The translations under genes and the position numbers were made by a program. From Candidatus Humimonas hydrogenitrophica (GTDB taxonomy: Bacteria > Gemmatimonadota > Gemmatimonadetes > Palauibacterales > Palauibacteraceae), in contig CANPVD010000012.1 in the NCBI GenBank assembly GCA_947581615.1, forward strand, positions 1 to 38,827: DNA of 38,827 nucleotides, read 5' to 3'. The number at the start of each line of letters is the position of its first letter. Position 1 is the first letter of the stretch. The notes beneath the pieces were generated by a model. It did no database searches and was not told where the DNA came from. It was given only the letters and a program-made list of their open reading frames with translations. Shown in pieces: positions 1-7,299 of this stretch.

Positions 1-351
1 CCCCACCACCCACGCCAGGAGCTGAGCGCTCCTCCGTCCCCGGATCCAGCTGCGTCCCTCGGCCCAGTGCACGAAACCCCGCACCCCGCCGTTGGCTTCC
101 ACCACGGCGACCAGCGATCCGATGAGAAGGGTGAACACCAGCACCCGCGCGTTGTCGGCCACGCCGAGCACCGCGATGCAGGCGTCTATGGCCCTGGCCA
201 GGCCGGCGAACGGGTTCCAGGAGGCGGCGATCGTCCAGCCCAGCCAGATGCCGGCGGCGAGCGACAGGTACACGCGGCGGCTGTAGATGGCCAGACCTAT
301 GGCCAGGAGCGGCGGCAGCAGCGACGCGAACTCTACGGCGTGGACCGTCAT
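1..351 (-). CDS. NhaC-type Na+/H+ antiporter, N-terminal part (cut by window edge)
   Basis: The first 117 codons of a polytopic membrane protein are visible; the rest lies left of the window. The peptide starts MTVHAVEFASLLPPLLAIGL, has hydrophobic helices at about residues 9-25, 29-45 and 70-88, and contains a FASLLPPLLAIGLAI stretch typical of the NhaC-like/AbgT-like antiporter group. Such proteins exchange Na+ for H+ across the inner membrane, and some relatives carry amino acids. The ATG overlaps the TGA of the upstream dipeptidase gene as ATGA, so translation is probably coupled. Coupling to a peptide-cleaving enzyme leaves room for an amino-acid/cation exchange role, but the substrate cannot be read from this fragment. 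Family call is moderate, substrate unknown. Confidence 0.75.
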   Translation of the reverse strand, partial: MTVHAVEFASLLPPLLAIGLAIYSRRVYLSLAAGIWLGWTIAASWNPFAGLARAIDACIAVLGVADNARVLVFTLLIGSLVAVVEANGGVRGFVHWAEGRSWIRGRRSAQLLAWVVG

Positions 352-1427
352 GCCCCCTCCAGGGCTTCGACCAGCACGCGCCGCAGGTTCTCGCCCAGGA
401 ACGCCGTGAGGTCGGTGGCGGACCATCCCGCCCCGGCCAGCGCCACGGTCAGCTCCGGCAAGTCCCGCACGTCGCGCAGCCCCCGGGGCAAAGCGGGCAC
501 CCCGTCGAAGTCGCTTCCCAGCGCGACGCCTCCGGGACCGGCCACCCGCCTCACCCGCTCGACGTGCTCGACCAGCCGCGAAAGGGGCGGCACCTCCAGC
601 CGGTCGCGGACCGTCCGGTCGAACGCGCGACGCTGCGCACGGGTCGAGAGGTCGGCCCCGATCTCCGCCTTCAGGGCTCCGAAGGCGCGGCCATACGCCT
701 CGTCCAGGTAGGCGGGAAAGAACACCACCCCGACCACCCCGCCGGACGCCGCCAGAGCCTCGATGAGCTCATCCGGGAGATTCCGGGGATGATCCGCCAC
801 GGCGCGGGCACCGGAATGCGAGGCGAGTACGCCCCCTCCGGCCACTTCGATAGCCGCCTCCGCGGCCCGGTCCGAGGCGTGGCTGACGTCCACGGCCATC
901 CCCAGCGTGCGGGCGCGCTCGACGACCTTCCGGCCGAATCGGGTGAGCCCGCCATGCACCGGCTCCGGTCCGGCCGCGTCGGCCCAGTCGGTGGGGCGCA
1001 TCCAGGTCAGTGTCAGGCAGCGGGCCCCGGCGTCGTACATCCGGTCCAGAGCCGATAGATCGTCCTCGATTCCGTACCCTCCCTCGACGCCGGGAACCAC
1101 GGCCACCTCGCCCGCCGTGCGCGCGGCGTCCAGATCCGCGCCGCGCTCGACCCGGCGCACGCCCGCGGTCCGGTCGGCCCACCCCCGCAGTCTCTCGAGT
1201 CCCGCCAGGGTCCGCCGCAGGGGCTCTCCGAGGCCCGGATCGACCCACACGGCGAAGATCCCGCCGTCGAGGCCTCCCTCGCGCATGCGCGGGAGGTCGA
1301 GATGCCCTCCCTCGAGCCGATGGGCGGGATCGTCGCCCTCCAGCAAGCGGAGCGCGAGGTCGTTGTGACCGTCCAGCACGAGGCCGCTCCGGTGGAGCGT
1401 GCGCGCGTCCAGGGCGGTGGGGCTCAC
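348..1427 (-). CDS. Membrane dipeptidase, peptidase family M19 (renal dipeptidase-like)
   Basis: A 359-residue zinc dipeptidase that hydrolyses dipeptides, including D-residue-containing ones in relatives. Visible family signatures are DGHNDLALRL near residue 19 (metal ligands H21 and D23), GVEGG near 114 (bridging E115), VDVSHASD near 180 (H183), SHSGARAVADHPRNL near 203 (H204) and GSDFDG near 304. The length matches the M19 family. The start is the GTG at 1427, which overlaps the stop of the glycosylase gene as GTGA; a longer open frame exists but its extra 108 residues only mirror the glycosylase gene in another frame. No signal peptide is visible from this start, so the enzyme is probably cytoplasmic. 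It is coupled to an NhaC-type transporter downstream by ATGA, hinting at peptide or amino-acid salvage. Confidence 0.9.
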   Translation of the reverse strand: MSPTALDARTLHRSGLVLDGHNDLALRLLEGDDPAHRLEGGHLDLPRMREGGLDGGIFAVWVDPGLGEPLRRTLAGLERLRGWADRTAGVRRVERGADLDAARTAGEVAVVPGVEGGYGIEDDLSALDRMYDAGARCLTLTWMRPTDWADAAGPEPVHGGLTRFGRKVVERARTLGMAVDVSHASDRAAEAAIEVAGGGVLASHSGARAVADHPRNLPDELIEALAASGGVVGVVFFPAYLDEAYGRAFGALKAEIGADLSTRAQRRAFDRTVRDRLEVPPLSRLVEHVERVRRVAGPGGVALGSDFDGVPALPRGLRDVRDLPELTVALAGAGWSATDLTAFLGENLRRVLVEALEGA

Positions 1428-2062
1428 CGGCGAGAGACCCAGTCGTTGTCCCGCTCGTAGAAGCGAAGCTCGAGGTCGGCCGCTCTCGAAATTCCAATCC
1501 GTGTCGTCGCGATCACGTCCGACTCCGCCACCGGTCCGCCGCCCTCGAGGATGCGCAGGGGGGAGCGCTGCAGGGGGTGGCGCTGAAGCTCCGGACCGAT
1601 GCCCAGGGCCTCCGTCAGCCGGGCGGGTCCACTGGTGAGCTCCGGGCGGCCGCGACGTCGTTCCATGACGTCCAGGCCGAGCGTGGGCTCGAGGGCGCGG
1701 ATGAGCACTCCGGCCGGACAGCCCTCCGCCGTCGTGACGGCGTTGAGGCACCAGTGGATGCCGTAGTTCAGGTGGACGTAGGCCGTGCCGGGCGGTCCGA
1801 AGAGGGGGTCGTTGCGCTCCGTCCGCCCGATCGAAGCGGCCGCGTGGGAGGCCGCATCCTCCGGGCCCGTGTAGGCCTCGGTCTCGACGATGCGGCCGGC
1901 CGTGCGCTCTCCCCCGGCCTCGGACAGGAGCACCCGGCCCAGGAGATCACGCGCCACGGCCGCGGCGGGCCGAGCATAGAACTCCGGCGGCAGGACCCGG
2001 TCCGGCGGCCGCCCGACCGCCGGGCCGCCTCTCCGGGCCTCCGCCGGGTCGCCGGAGCTCAC
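1424..2062 (-). CDS. mpg: 3-methyladenine DNA glycosylase, AAG/MPG family
   Basis: A 212-residue monofunctional glycosylase that removes alkylated purines and hypoxanthine in base-excision repair. The family signatures are present: DLLGRVLL near residue 40, the catalytic-glutamate segment GRIVETEAYTGPEDAASHA near 56-74, GTAYVHLNYGIHWCLNAVT near 92-110 and GVLIRALEP near 118. Length fits bacterial AAG proteins (about 190-210). The GTG start at 2062 overlaps the stop of the NYN nuclease gene (GTGA), and its own TGA overlaps the dipeptidase start, so it is the middle gene of a coupled trio. The first 20 or so residues are proline/glycine rich and probably disordered. Confidence 0.93.
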   Translation of the reverse strand: MSSGDPAEARRGGPAVGRPPDRVLPPEFYARPAAAVARDLLGRVLLSEAGGERTAGRIVETEAYTGPEDAASHAAASIGRTERNDPLFGPPGTAYVHLNYGIHWCLNAVTTAEGCPAGVLIRALEPTLGLDVMERRRGRPELTSGPARLTEALGIGPELQRHPLQRSPLRILEGGGPVAESDVIATTRIGISRAADLELRFYERDNDWVSRR

Positions 2063-4155
2063 ACCTCGTCCGGCGACCCGGCGTCCTGGCGCTCCGCTTC
2101 GCGAGCCTCGATGACCGCCTGCGCCCTGTGCTCGGGGAGGACGTTGGTGATCCGGTCGGGCTGTTCGTCGATGACCGTGAACACCTCCGTGCCGAACGCG
2201 TCCACCAGGGCCTCGGCGGTCTTACGGCCCACACCGGCATAGTTCTTCACCATGTGCTCGACGACGTCGCCGTCCTCCGACGATCCCGCCCCGGCGTCGC
2301 TCGTCGTCTCCGCACCCGCGGAGGCGGTGTGCCGTTGCGGCGCTTGCCGCTCGGGAGCCGAGACCCCCCTACGACCGCTTCGTCGACCCAGGCCGACGCC
2401 GCGCCGGTCCTGACCGCCCCCCGGCTCGGAGCGCGACGCCGTCGACGCCTCGTCGGCCGGAGCCGCGTCGTCTCCGTCCGCCCCGGGCGCTCCGGAGTCC
2501 ACCGGCCCCGGAAGGTGCGTATCCGAGCCACCGTCGGCGCTGCCGCCGCGGCTTCCGCGCCGGAATCGTCCGAGGCCGCGCCCGCGGCGTCCGCCACGGG
2601 CCGGCTGACGCTCCCGACTCTCCTGTCTCTCGGGCGCGGCGGCGGGCGCCTCGCTCTCCTGCCCCGCTTCCGGGGGAGCCTCGGCGCGCGACCTGGCCAT
2701 CGACTCGGCCGCCGCGCTGGCCGTCGTCGGCTCCTGGCGCTCAACGGCCGCCTCGGACTCCGCCGCCGGCTCGGTGGGCTCCGGCCTGGAGAGCTCCGCC
2801 TCCGCGGGCTCGCGGCGCTCCCGCTGGTCTCGTTCGCGCTGCTCCGCCTCGCCGCCCCGTCGGTCCCGGCGGCGGTGCTGGCCCTCGGCGCGGGTCCGGC
2901 CGCCCCGGCTCTCGCCGGCGGACGCGCCGCCGGAGGCCGGTCCACCCGTGCCGCCGGTGCTCACGTGGTAATTCCCGTCTTCATCCGTCTCCAGGTCCAC
3001 CACGCCTTCGTCGCTTGCCTGACGCAGGAAGCGGCTGAACTTGCTGAAGCCGAGGGACGCCTCGTCGAAGAGCTCGTCCTCCTCGAGGAGGGCGCGCTTG
3101 ACCTCGGAATCGCGAACCGACCCCTCATCCTCGGACAGGCGGGAGACCACGGCGCGCAGGAGGTCGTACGCCCGCTTGAGGGCGGAGGCGTCCACGTCGT
3201 CGTCGCGGGTCTCGGTAGCCGACGGCGTGGGAGCGCGCCCGGAGGCTTGCGACGACCGGGACTCCCCTCGACCGCCGCCCGAAGTGCGCTCGCGCCCCCC
3301 GCGGCGACCCCGACGGCCCCTCTCGCCGCCCCGGCCCGAGCTCCCGCCGCTGGAGGAGCCGGTGGACCGTCCCGAGCCGCCCCGGCCGTCGGCCGGAGCG
3401 ACCTCGTACTGGCCGTTCTCGATCCTCTGCAGGCGCAGGAGGCCCCTGGAGCTGGCTTCGGCCAGGAATCGGTTGAACTTGCTGTAGCCGTATTCCTTCT
3501 CGTCGAAACCCGAGTCGATCTCGAGCATCACCTGCTTGAGCCGGTCGGAGCGCATGACATCGTCCCGCTCCGCCATCCTCTTCACGGCCATTTCGGCCAG
3601 CTCCCAGGGGTCGTGGCTGATCGTCTCGAGCTGGGACGCCTCGGTGAGGCCCGAGAGGCTGTTGTAGCTGTAATACTCGTCGCAATTCTGCACGAGCAGG
3701 TCCGAGGTGGATTCCTGCAGCCCCACCCCGATCACGTACTTGCCGTACTCCTTGAGCTTCAGCACGAGGCTCGAGAAGTCGGAGTCGCCCGACAGGAGGA
3801 TGAAGGTCCCGATCTCGGGCCGCGTGAACACAAGCTCCGTCGCGTCGATCGCCAGCCGGATGTCGGTGGCGTTCTTCTTGGACGAGCCGTACGCCGGAGC
3901 GAAGATCAGGTCGATCGACGCCTCGGACAGCGGCACGATGTACTGGGGATAGCGGCGCCAGTCGGCGTAGGCCCTCTGGACCGACACCTTGCCGCGAATG
4001 ATGTCGGAGTTGAGGAAGTTGCGGAGCTCCTGTCCCAGATTGGACCGGATCGCCATGGTGACGTTGTCGAAATCGATCATGAGGGCCGCGTTGGGGGATG
4101 ACCCGACGGGCCCGGTCGAGCGCCGGTGAGGCGCCCGGGTGTACTGCTCGTTCAT
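2059..4155 (-). CDS. NYN (PIN-like) ribonuclease-domain protein with tandem LOTUS domains, Arg-Gly-rich linkers and C-terminal HhH
   Basis: A 698-residue multidomain protein. Residues about 22-165 form a NYN/LabA-like domain: MIDFDN (D28, D30), NATDIRLAID (D98, D104) and SGDSDF (D124, D126) supply the acidic set expected for a metal-dependent RNase. Two OST-HTH/LOTUS-type modules follow, near 185-255 and 325-400, each with the [YF]SKF.RFL motif (YSKFNRFL, FSKFSRFL). They are joined by arginine/glycine-rich linkers, and a long Glu/Arg/Ala-rich region comes next. The last 60 residues carry a helix-hairpin-helix (YAGVGRKTAEAL). ATG at 4155 has a GAGAGG Shine-Dalgarno. No signal peptide, so it is cytoplasmic. 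NYN-LOTUS proteins are linked to RNA handling; the Arg-Gly segments and HhH suggest added nucleic-acid contacts. The exact function is unknown. It is translationally coupled to the DNA glycosylase gene downstream. Confidence 0.88.
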   Translation of the reverse strand: MNEQYTRAPHRRSTGPVGSSPNAALMIDFDNVTMAIRSNLGQELRNFLNSDIIRGKVSVQRAYADWRRYPQYIVPLSEASIDLIFAPAYGSSKKNATDIRLAIDATELVFTRPEIGTFILLSGDSDFSSLVLKLKEYGKYVIGVGLQESTSDLLVQNCDEYYSYNSLSGLTEASQLETISHDPWELAEMAVKRMAERDDVMRSDRLKQVMLEIDSGFDEKEYGYSKFNRFLAEASSRGLLRLQRIENGQYEVAPADGRGGSGRSTGSSSGGSSGRGGERGRRGRRGGRERTSGGGRGESRSSQASGRAPTPSATETRDDDVDASALKRAYDLLRAVVSRLSEDEGSVRDSEVKRALLEEDELFDEASLGFSKFSRFLRQASDEGVVDLETDEDGNYHVSTGGTGGPASGGASAGESRGGRTRAEGQHRRRDRRGGEAEQRERDQRERREPAEAELSRPEPTEPAAESEAAVERQEPTTASAAAESMARSRAEAPPEAGQESEAPAAAPERQESRERQPARGGRRGRGLGRFRRGSRGGSADGGSDTHLPGPVDSGAPGADGDDAAPADEASTASRSEPGGGQDRRGVGLGRRSGRRGVSAPERQAPQRHTASAGAETTSDAGAGSSEDGDVVEHMVKNYAGVGRKTAEALVDAFGTEVFTVIDEQPDRITNVLPEHRAQAVIEAREAERQDAGSPDEV

Positions 4156-4429
4156 GGTACCTCTCGCATGATGACGTGCTTGTCAGTGCGTGCCCCCGGG
4201 GCGGACACTCCGCCCGGGAGGGCGAGAGGCTTCCCGACCTCGCCTCCGAGCTCCGGTCCGTCCGAGGACGGTCCGGCGGAGGGGACGGTACGGGAAGACC
4301 CCCGCTGCATCGAACTCCGGCGCTCCACGGTCTTCGGGCCGTGAGCGCTCCGTCGCGCCGCCACCCCGCACGGGCGATGGCGGGCGACCGCCGCGACTGC
4401 CCCGAGCTTCCGACCCGGAGGTCGAACGC
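4156..4429. other. Intergenic gap between acyl-CoA ligase and NYN gene
   Basis: About 270 bases without a credible gene; open frames crossing it have no family features or ribosome binding site. It holds a GC hairpin (4195-4218) and smaller self-complementary stretches near 4254-4270. No clear minus-strand promoter hexamers for the NYN gene were found. Confidence 0.5.
4195..4218 (-). terminator. GC-rich hairpin, possible 3' end of the folK-aroB-ligase transcript
   Basis: The stem pairs 4195-4205 with 4209-4218 (ten base pairs, one bulged G) around a CAC loop. There is no T-run on either side, so it is a weak candidate for an intrinsic terminator. It could equally be a structured leader of the NYN mRNA. 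Confidence 0.3.
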
Positions 4430-6058
4430 TCAGGACCGCCCCTGGGCCTCGGCCCGAACCATCCGGGCGATCTCCACCCTGCGGGGCTTCCCTGCCGCGG
4501 TCATAGGGAATACATCCATGAAGCGCACGAGGTCCGGGACCTTGTAGCTGGCCAGGGCCGAACGGCAGTAGCCGCGCAGCTCCTCCCCGCTGATGATCGC
4601 GCCCTCCACGGGCCGAACGCACGCACACACGAGCTCGCCGAGCACTTCGTTCGGCACGCCCACGACGACGGCGTCCAGCACAGCCGGATGCGAGCGCAAG
4701 TGGTTCTCAACCTCGCGCGGATGGACGTTGTAGCCACCCCGGATGATCACGTCGCTCTTCCGGCCGACGATGTGCAGGTAACCCTTCGAGTCCCTTCGCG
4801 CCAGATCGCCGGTCCTGAAGAAGCCGTCCCGGGTGAAGGAGGAAGCCGTCTCGGTGGGCTGGCGGAAGTAGCCGCGCATCACGTTGAAGCCGCGGATGGC
4901 GATCTCCCCGACGGCGTCTCCGGACACGGGCTGACCCTCTTCGTCCAGGAGCCGGACCTCGACCCCCTCCAGCGCTCGGCCCACGCTTCCGCTCCGGCGC
5001 TCCTCGTCGTCGCCGGGCCTCGTGATCGACACGGTGGGTGACGTCTCCGTGAGCCCGTAGGCGATCTCGAGCTGGGGGACGAGCTCCCGCCGGACCTGTC
5101 GAACCAGCGCCTGCTCGACCGGCGCCCCCGCGATGATCCCGGTGCGCAGGCTGGAAAGGTCGTGGTCGGCGAGTCCCTCCTCCCGGAGGAGCATGACGAA
5201 AATCGTGGGCACGCCGTGGAGCACCGAGATGCCGTGCTCGTCGATGAGATCGAGGGTGGCGTCGGGCTCGAAGCGCTCCTGGAGCACGAGTCGGGACCCC
5301 GATACCAGCGAGGTGAGCATTGCGGCTCCCAGCCCGAAGATGTGGAACAGCGGAACGGTGCACAGCGTGGCGTCGTCGGGCTCGAGGTCCAGGGCGCGCG
5401 CGGTCGCCACCGCCGTCCGCACCAGGTTCGCGTGCGAGAGCACGACGCCCTTGGGCTTCCCTGTCGTTCCCGGCGTGTAGAAGATGGCGAACGGGTCCTC
5501 GTCGGGATCCACCTCGAACGCCGGCAGGTCCCGGCCCTGGCCGCTCGACACCAGGTCCTCGAACTGGAAGATGCGGTCGTCGTACCAGAGGTCCTCTTCA
5601 CCGACCGTGACCAGGTACTGCAGGTCCGGCAGCTCGAACAACATGCTCTCGAACAGCTCCAGGTAGTCGATCCCCCCGAAGCGTTCGGCCGCCACGACGA
5701 CGGTGGCCTCGGAGTTTCGAAGCATGAACTGGAGCTCGCGGGACATATAGCCCGGGTTGAGCGGGACGATGATCGCGCCCAGACGCGCCGCCGCGAACAC
5801 CGAGATGACGAACTCCGGCCAGTTGGGCAGGTCGATGGCAATCCGGTCGCCGGGCTCGACCCCCAGCTGGTGGAGCCCGGCGGCCATCGCATCGGCGGCG
5901 GAGGCGACCTCCTCGAAGGTCCACGCGCGGTCGCCCGCCACCAGGAAGGGCGCCTCGCCCCGATGAGCCACCTGCTCACCGAGCGCGCGGCCGACCGAGC
6001 GGATGTCCTCGAAGGTGTCCGTTTGAGCTGACATGGAGTTCCCGGCAGCCTGCGTCAC
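4430..6058 (-). CDS. Acyl-CoA synthetase / AMP-dependent ligase (long-chain fatty-acid-CoA ligase-like)
   Basis: A 542-residue ANL-superfamily ligase that adenylates a carboxylic acid and transfers it to CoA. The motifs run in order: the phosphate-binding loop FYTPGTTGKPKGVVLSH near residue 214, PLFHIFGLG near 250, AYGLTETSPT near 345, DGFFRTGDLA near 424, GRKSDVIIRGGYNVHPREVE near 444, and the C-terminal catalytic lysine in TAAGKPRR near 525. The loop has Pro where Ser is commoner (YTSGTTG). Chain-length class cannot be decided from sequence; medium/long-chain fatty acid is the default guess. The GTG at 6058 overlaps the aroB stop (GTGA); an internal ATG at 6034 giving MSAQTDTFED is an alternative start and would trim eight residues. 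Cytoplasmic or membrane-peripheral. Confidence 0.9.
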   Translation of the reverse strand: MTQAAGNSMSAQTDTFEDIRSVGRALGEQVAHRGEAPFLVAGDRAWTFEEVASAADAMAAGLHQLGVEPGDRIAIDLPNWPEFVISVFAAARLGAIIVPLNPGYMSRELQFMLRNSEATVVVAAERFGGIDYLELFESMLFELPDLQYLVTVGEEDLWYDDRIFQFEDLVSSGQGRDLPAFEVDPDEDPFAIFYTPGTTGKPKGVVLSHANLVRTAVATARALDLEPDDATLCTVPLFHIFGLGAAMLTSLVSGSRLVLQERFEPDATLDLIDEHGISVLHGVPTIFVMLLREEGLADHDLSSLRTGIIAGAPVEQALVRQVRRELVPQLEIAYGLTETSPTVSITRPGDDEERRSGSVGRALEGVEVRLLDEEGQPVSGDAVGEIAIRGFNVMRGYFRQPTETASSFTRDGFFRTGDLARRDSKGYLHIVGRKSDVIIRGGYNVHPREVENHLRSHPAVLDAVVVGVPNEVLGELVCACVRPVEGAIISGEELRGYCRSALASYKVPDLVRFMDVFPMTAAGKPRRVEIARMVRAEAQGRS

Positions 6059-7299
6059 GCTTCCGGTGCCGATTCGCGCGTCGGCGACGTGCGCCGATCC
6101 CGGAGGGTCTCGAAGCCGGAATCTGCACGCTCGCTCGCGCCCCGTAAAGCGTCGGCCAGCGCCCCGGTCGACCGGGGGCCCGCGAGCGGGTGCGTGAAGG
6201 CACCGTCGGAGGTTCGAGCCACGCGACCGGGCTCGGCCAGGAGCACGGTGCGAACGGCCCCGCCGCGCCCCTTCTTGTCCACCGCCGCCGCCACCAGCAC
6301 CTCCTCGGCCCGACGAGCCCGCTCCGGGCGGGACCGATGCCCGAAGGCGTCCAGGAGCCCGGCCAGTCGATCGGCCGTCCCGGATCGGGTGACACCGAGG
6401 AGCTCGCCCAGACGCGCCTCGACCCGCATTCCGGCCGCGACGGCCTCGCCGTGCAGCAGGTCGTAGCCGGAGAGGTGCTCGAGGGCGTGCCCGACCGTAT
6501 GCCCGAAGTTCAAGACCGCGCGCCGACCCGACTCTTCCGGGTCTCTGCCGACGACCTCCCCCTTGAGCGCCACGCAGCGCCGCACCAGCGTGCCGATCGA
6601 CGTGGCTTCGGCCCGCAGGAGGTCCCCGGAGCGCTCATCCATCCAGCCGAGCAGATCGGCGTCGGCCACCGCGGCCGTCTTCACGGCTTCGGCCAGGCCC
6701 GCTGCCACGTGCCGCCTCTCGAGAGTGGCGAGGACGCTCGGATCGGCGACCACCAGGGATGGATGATGGAAGACTCCCACCAGGTTCTTGCCGGCGGTCG
6801 CGTCGACCCCCGTCTTGCCTCCCACGGAGCTGTCGACCATGGCCAGCAGCGACGTGGGCACCTGGACGTGCGGCACGCCCCTCAGGTAGGTGGCCGCCAC
6901 GAAGCCCGCCAGGTCCCCGGTGACCCCGCCTCCCAGCGCGACCACGACGCTGTCGCGACCATGTCCCGCCTCGAGGAGCGCGTCGGTCAGGGAGACCCAC
7001 CGTGCGCGGGTCTTGGACGACTCGCCCTCGGGGAAGTCGTACAGGTCGGCATCCAGGTCCTCGCGGGCGAAGGCGGCCAGGACCCGCTCTCCGTAGAGTT
7101 CCGCCACCCTGGCGTCCGACACCACGGCATACCGGTGTGCCGGCGCGGCCACGTGGCAGGTCTCCCCCAGACGGTCCAGCAGGCCCTCGGCGACGAGGAC
7201 CTCGTAGAAGGCTCCGGAACGAGCGGGCACCCTCACGGCGAGCCGCTCTCCGTCGTCTCCCGGGCCTTCGCCCCGGGTGCGGCTCCACGTGTCCGTCAC
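6055..7299 (-). CDS. aroB: 3-dehydroquinate synthase
   Basis: The second enzyme of the shikimate pathway, converting DAHP to 3-dehydroquinate with NAD+ and a divalent metal. Signatures: ALGGGVTGDLAGFVAATYLRG near residue 115, PTSLLAMVDSSVGGKTGVD near 140, KNLVGVFHHP near 161, AEAVK near 195, FGHTVGHALE near 258 and LLHGEAVAAGM near 272. The last two hold metal-ligand histidines. At 414 residues it is longer than the usual 350-370, with about 20 extra N-terminal residues and a disordered Arg/Ser/Thr-rich tail of about 45. The start is the GTG at 7299, overlapping the upstream metalloprotease stop as GTGA; the open frame runs further upstream, but that part only shadows the metalloprotease gene. 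Confidence 0.95.
   Translation of the reverse strand: MTDTWSRTRGEGPGDDGERLAVRVPARSGAFYEVLVAEGLLDRLGETCHVAAPAHRYAVVSDARVAELYGERVLAAFAREDLDADLYDFPEGESSKTRARWVSLTDALLEAGHGRDSVVVALGGGVTGDLAGFVAATYLRGVPHVQVPTSLLAMVDSSVGGKTGVDATAGKNLVGVFHHPSLVVADPSVLATLERRHVAAGLAEAVKTAAVADADLLGWMDERSGDLLRAEATSIGTLVRRCVALKGEVVGRDPEESGRRAVLNFGHTVGHALEHLSGYDLLHGEAVAAGMRVEARLGELLGVTRSGTADRLAGLLDAFGHRSRPERARRAEEVLVAAAVDKKGRGGAVRTVLLAEPGRVARTSDGAFTHPLAGPRSTGALADALRGASERADSGFETLRDRRTSPTRESAPEA

Noticed and set aside
1428-1751. N-terminal extension of the dipeptidase frame by 108 residues
   Set aside because: It lies wholly inside the glycosylase gene, is Arg/Pro/Gly-rich without family similarity, and the GTG in the GTGA overlap gives a full-length M19 enzyme.
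2128-4101. A 657-codon open frame on the plus strand opposite the NYN gene
   Set aside because: Long antisense frames are expected at this GC content; the product has no domain features and the minus-strand gene shows clear motifs.
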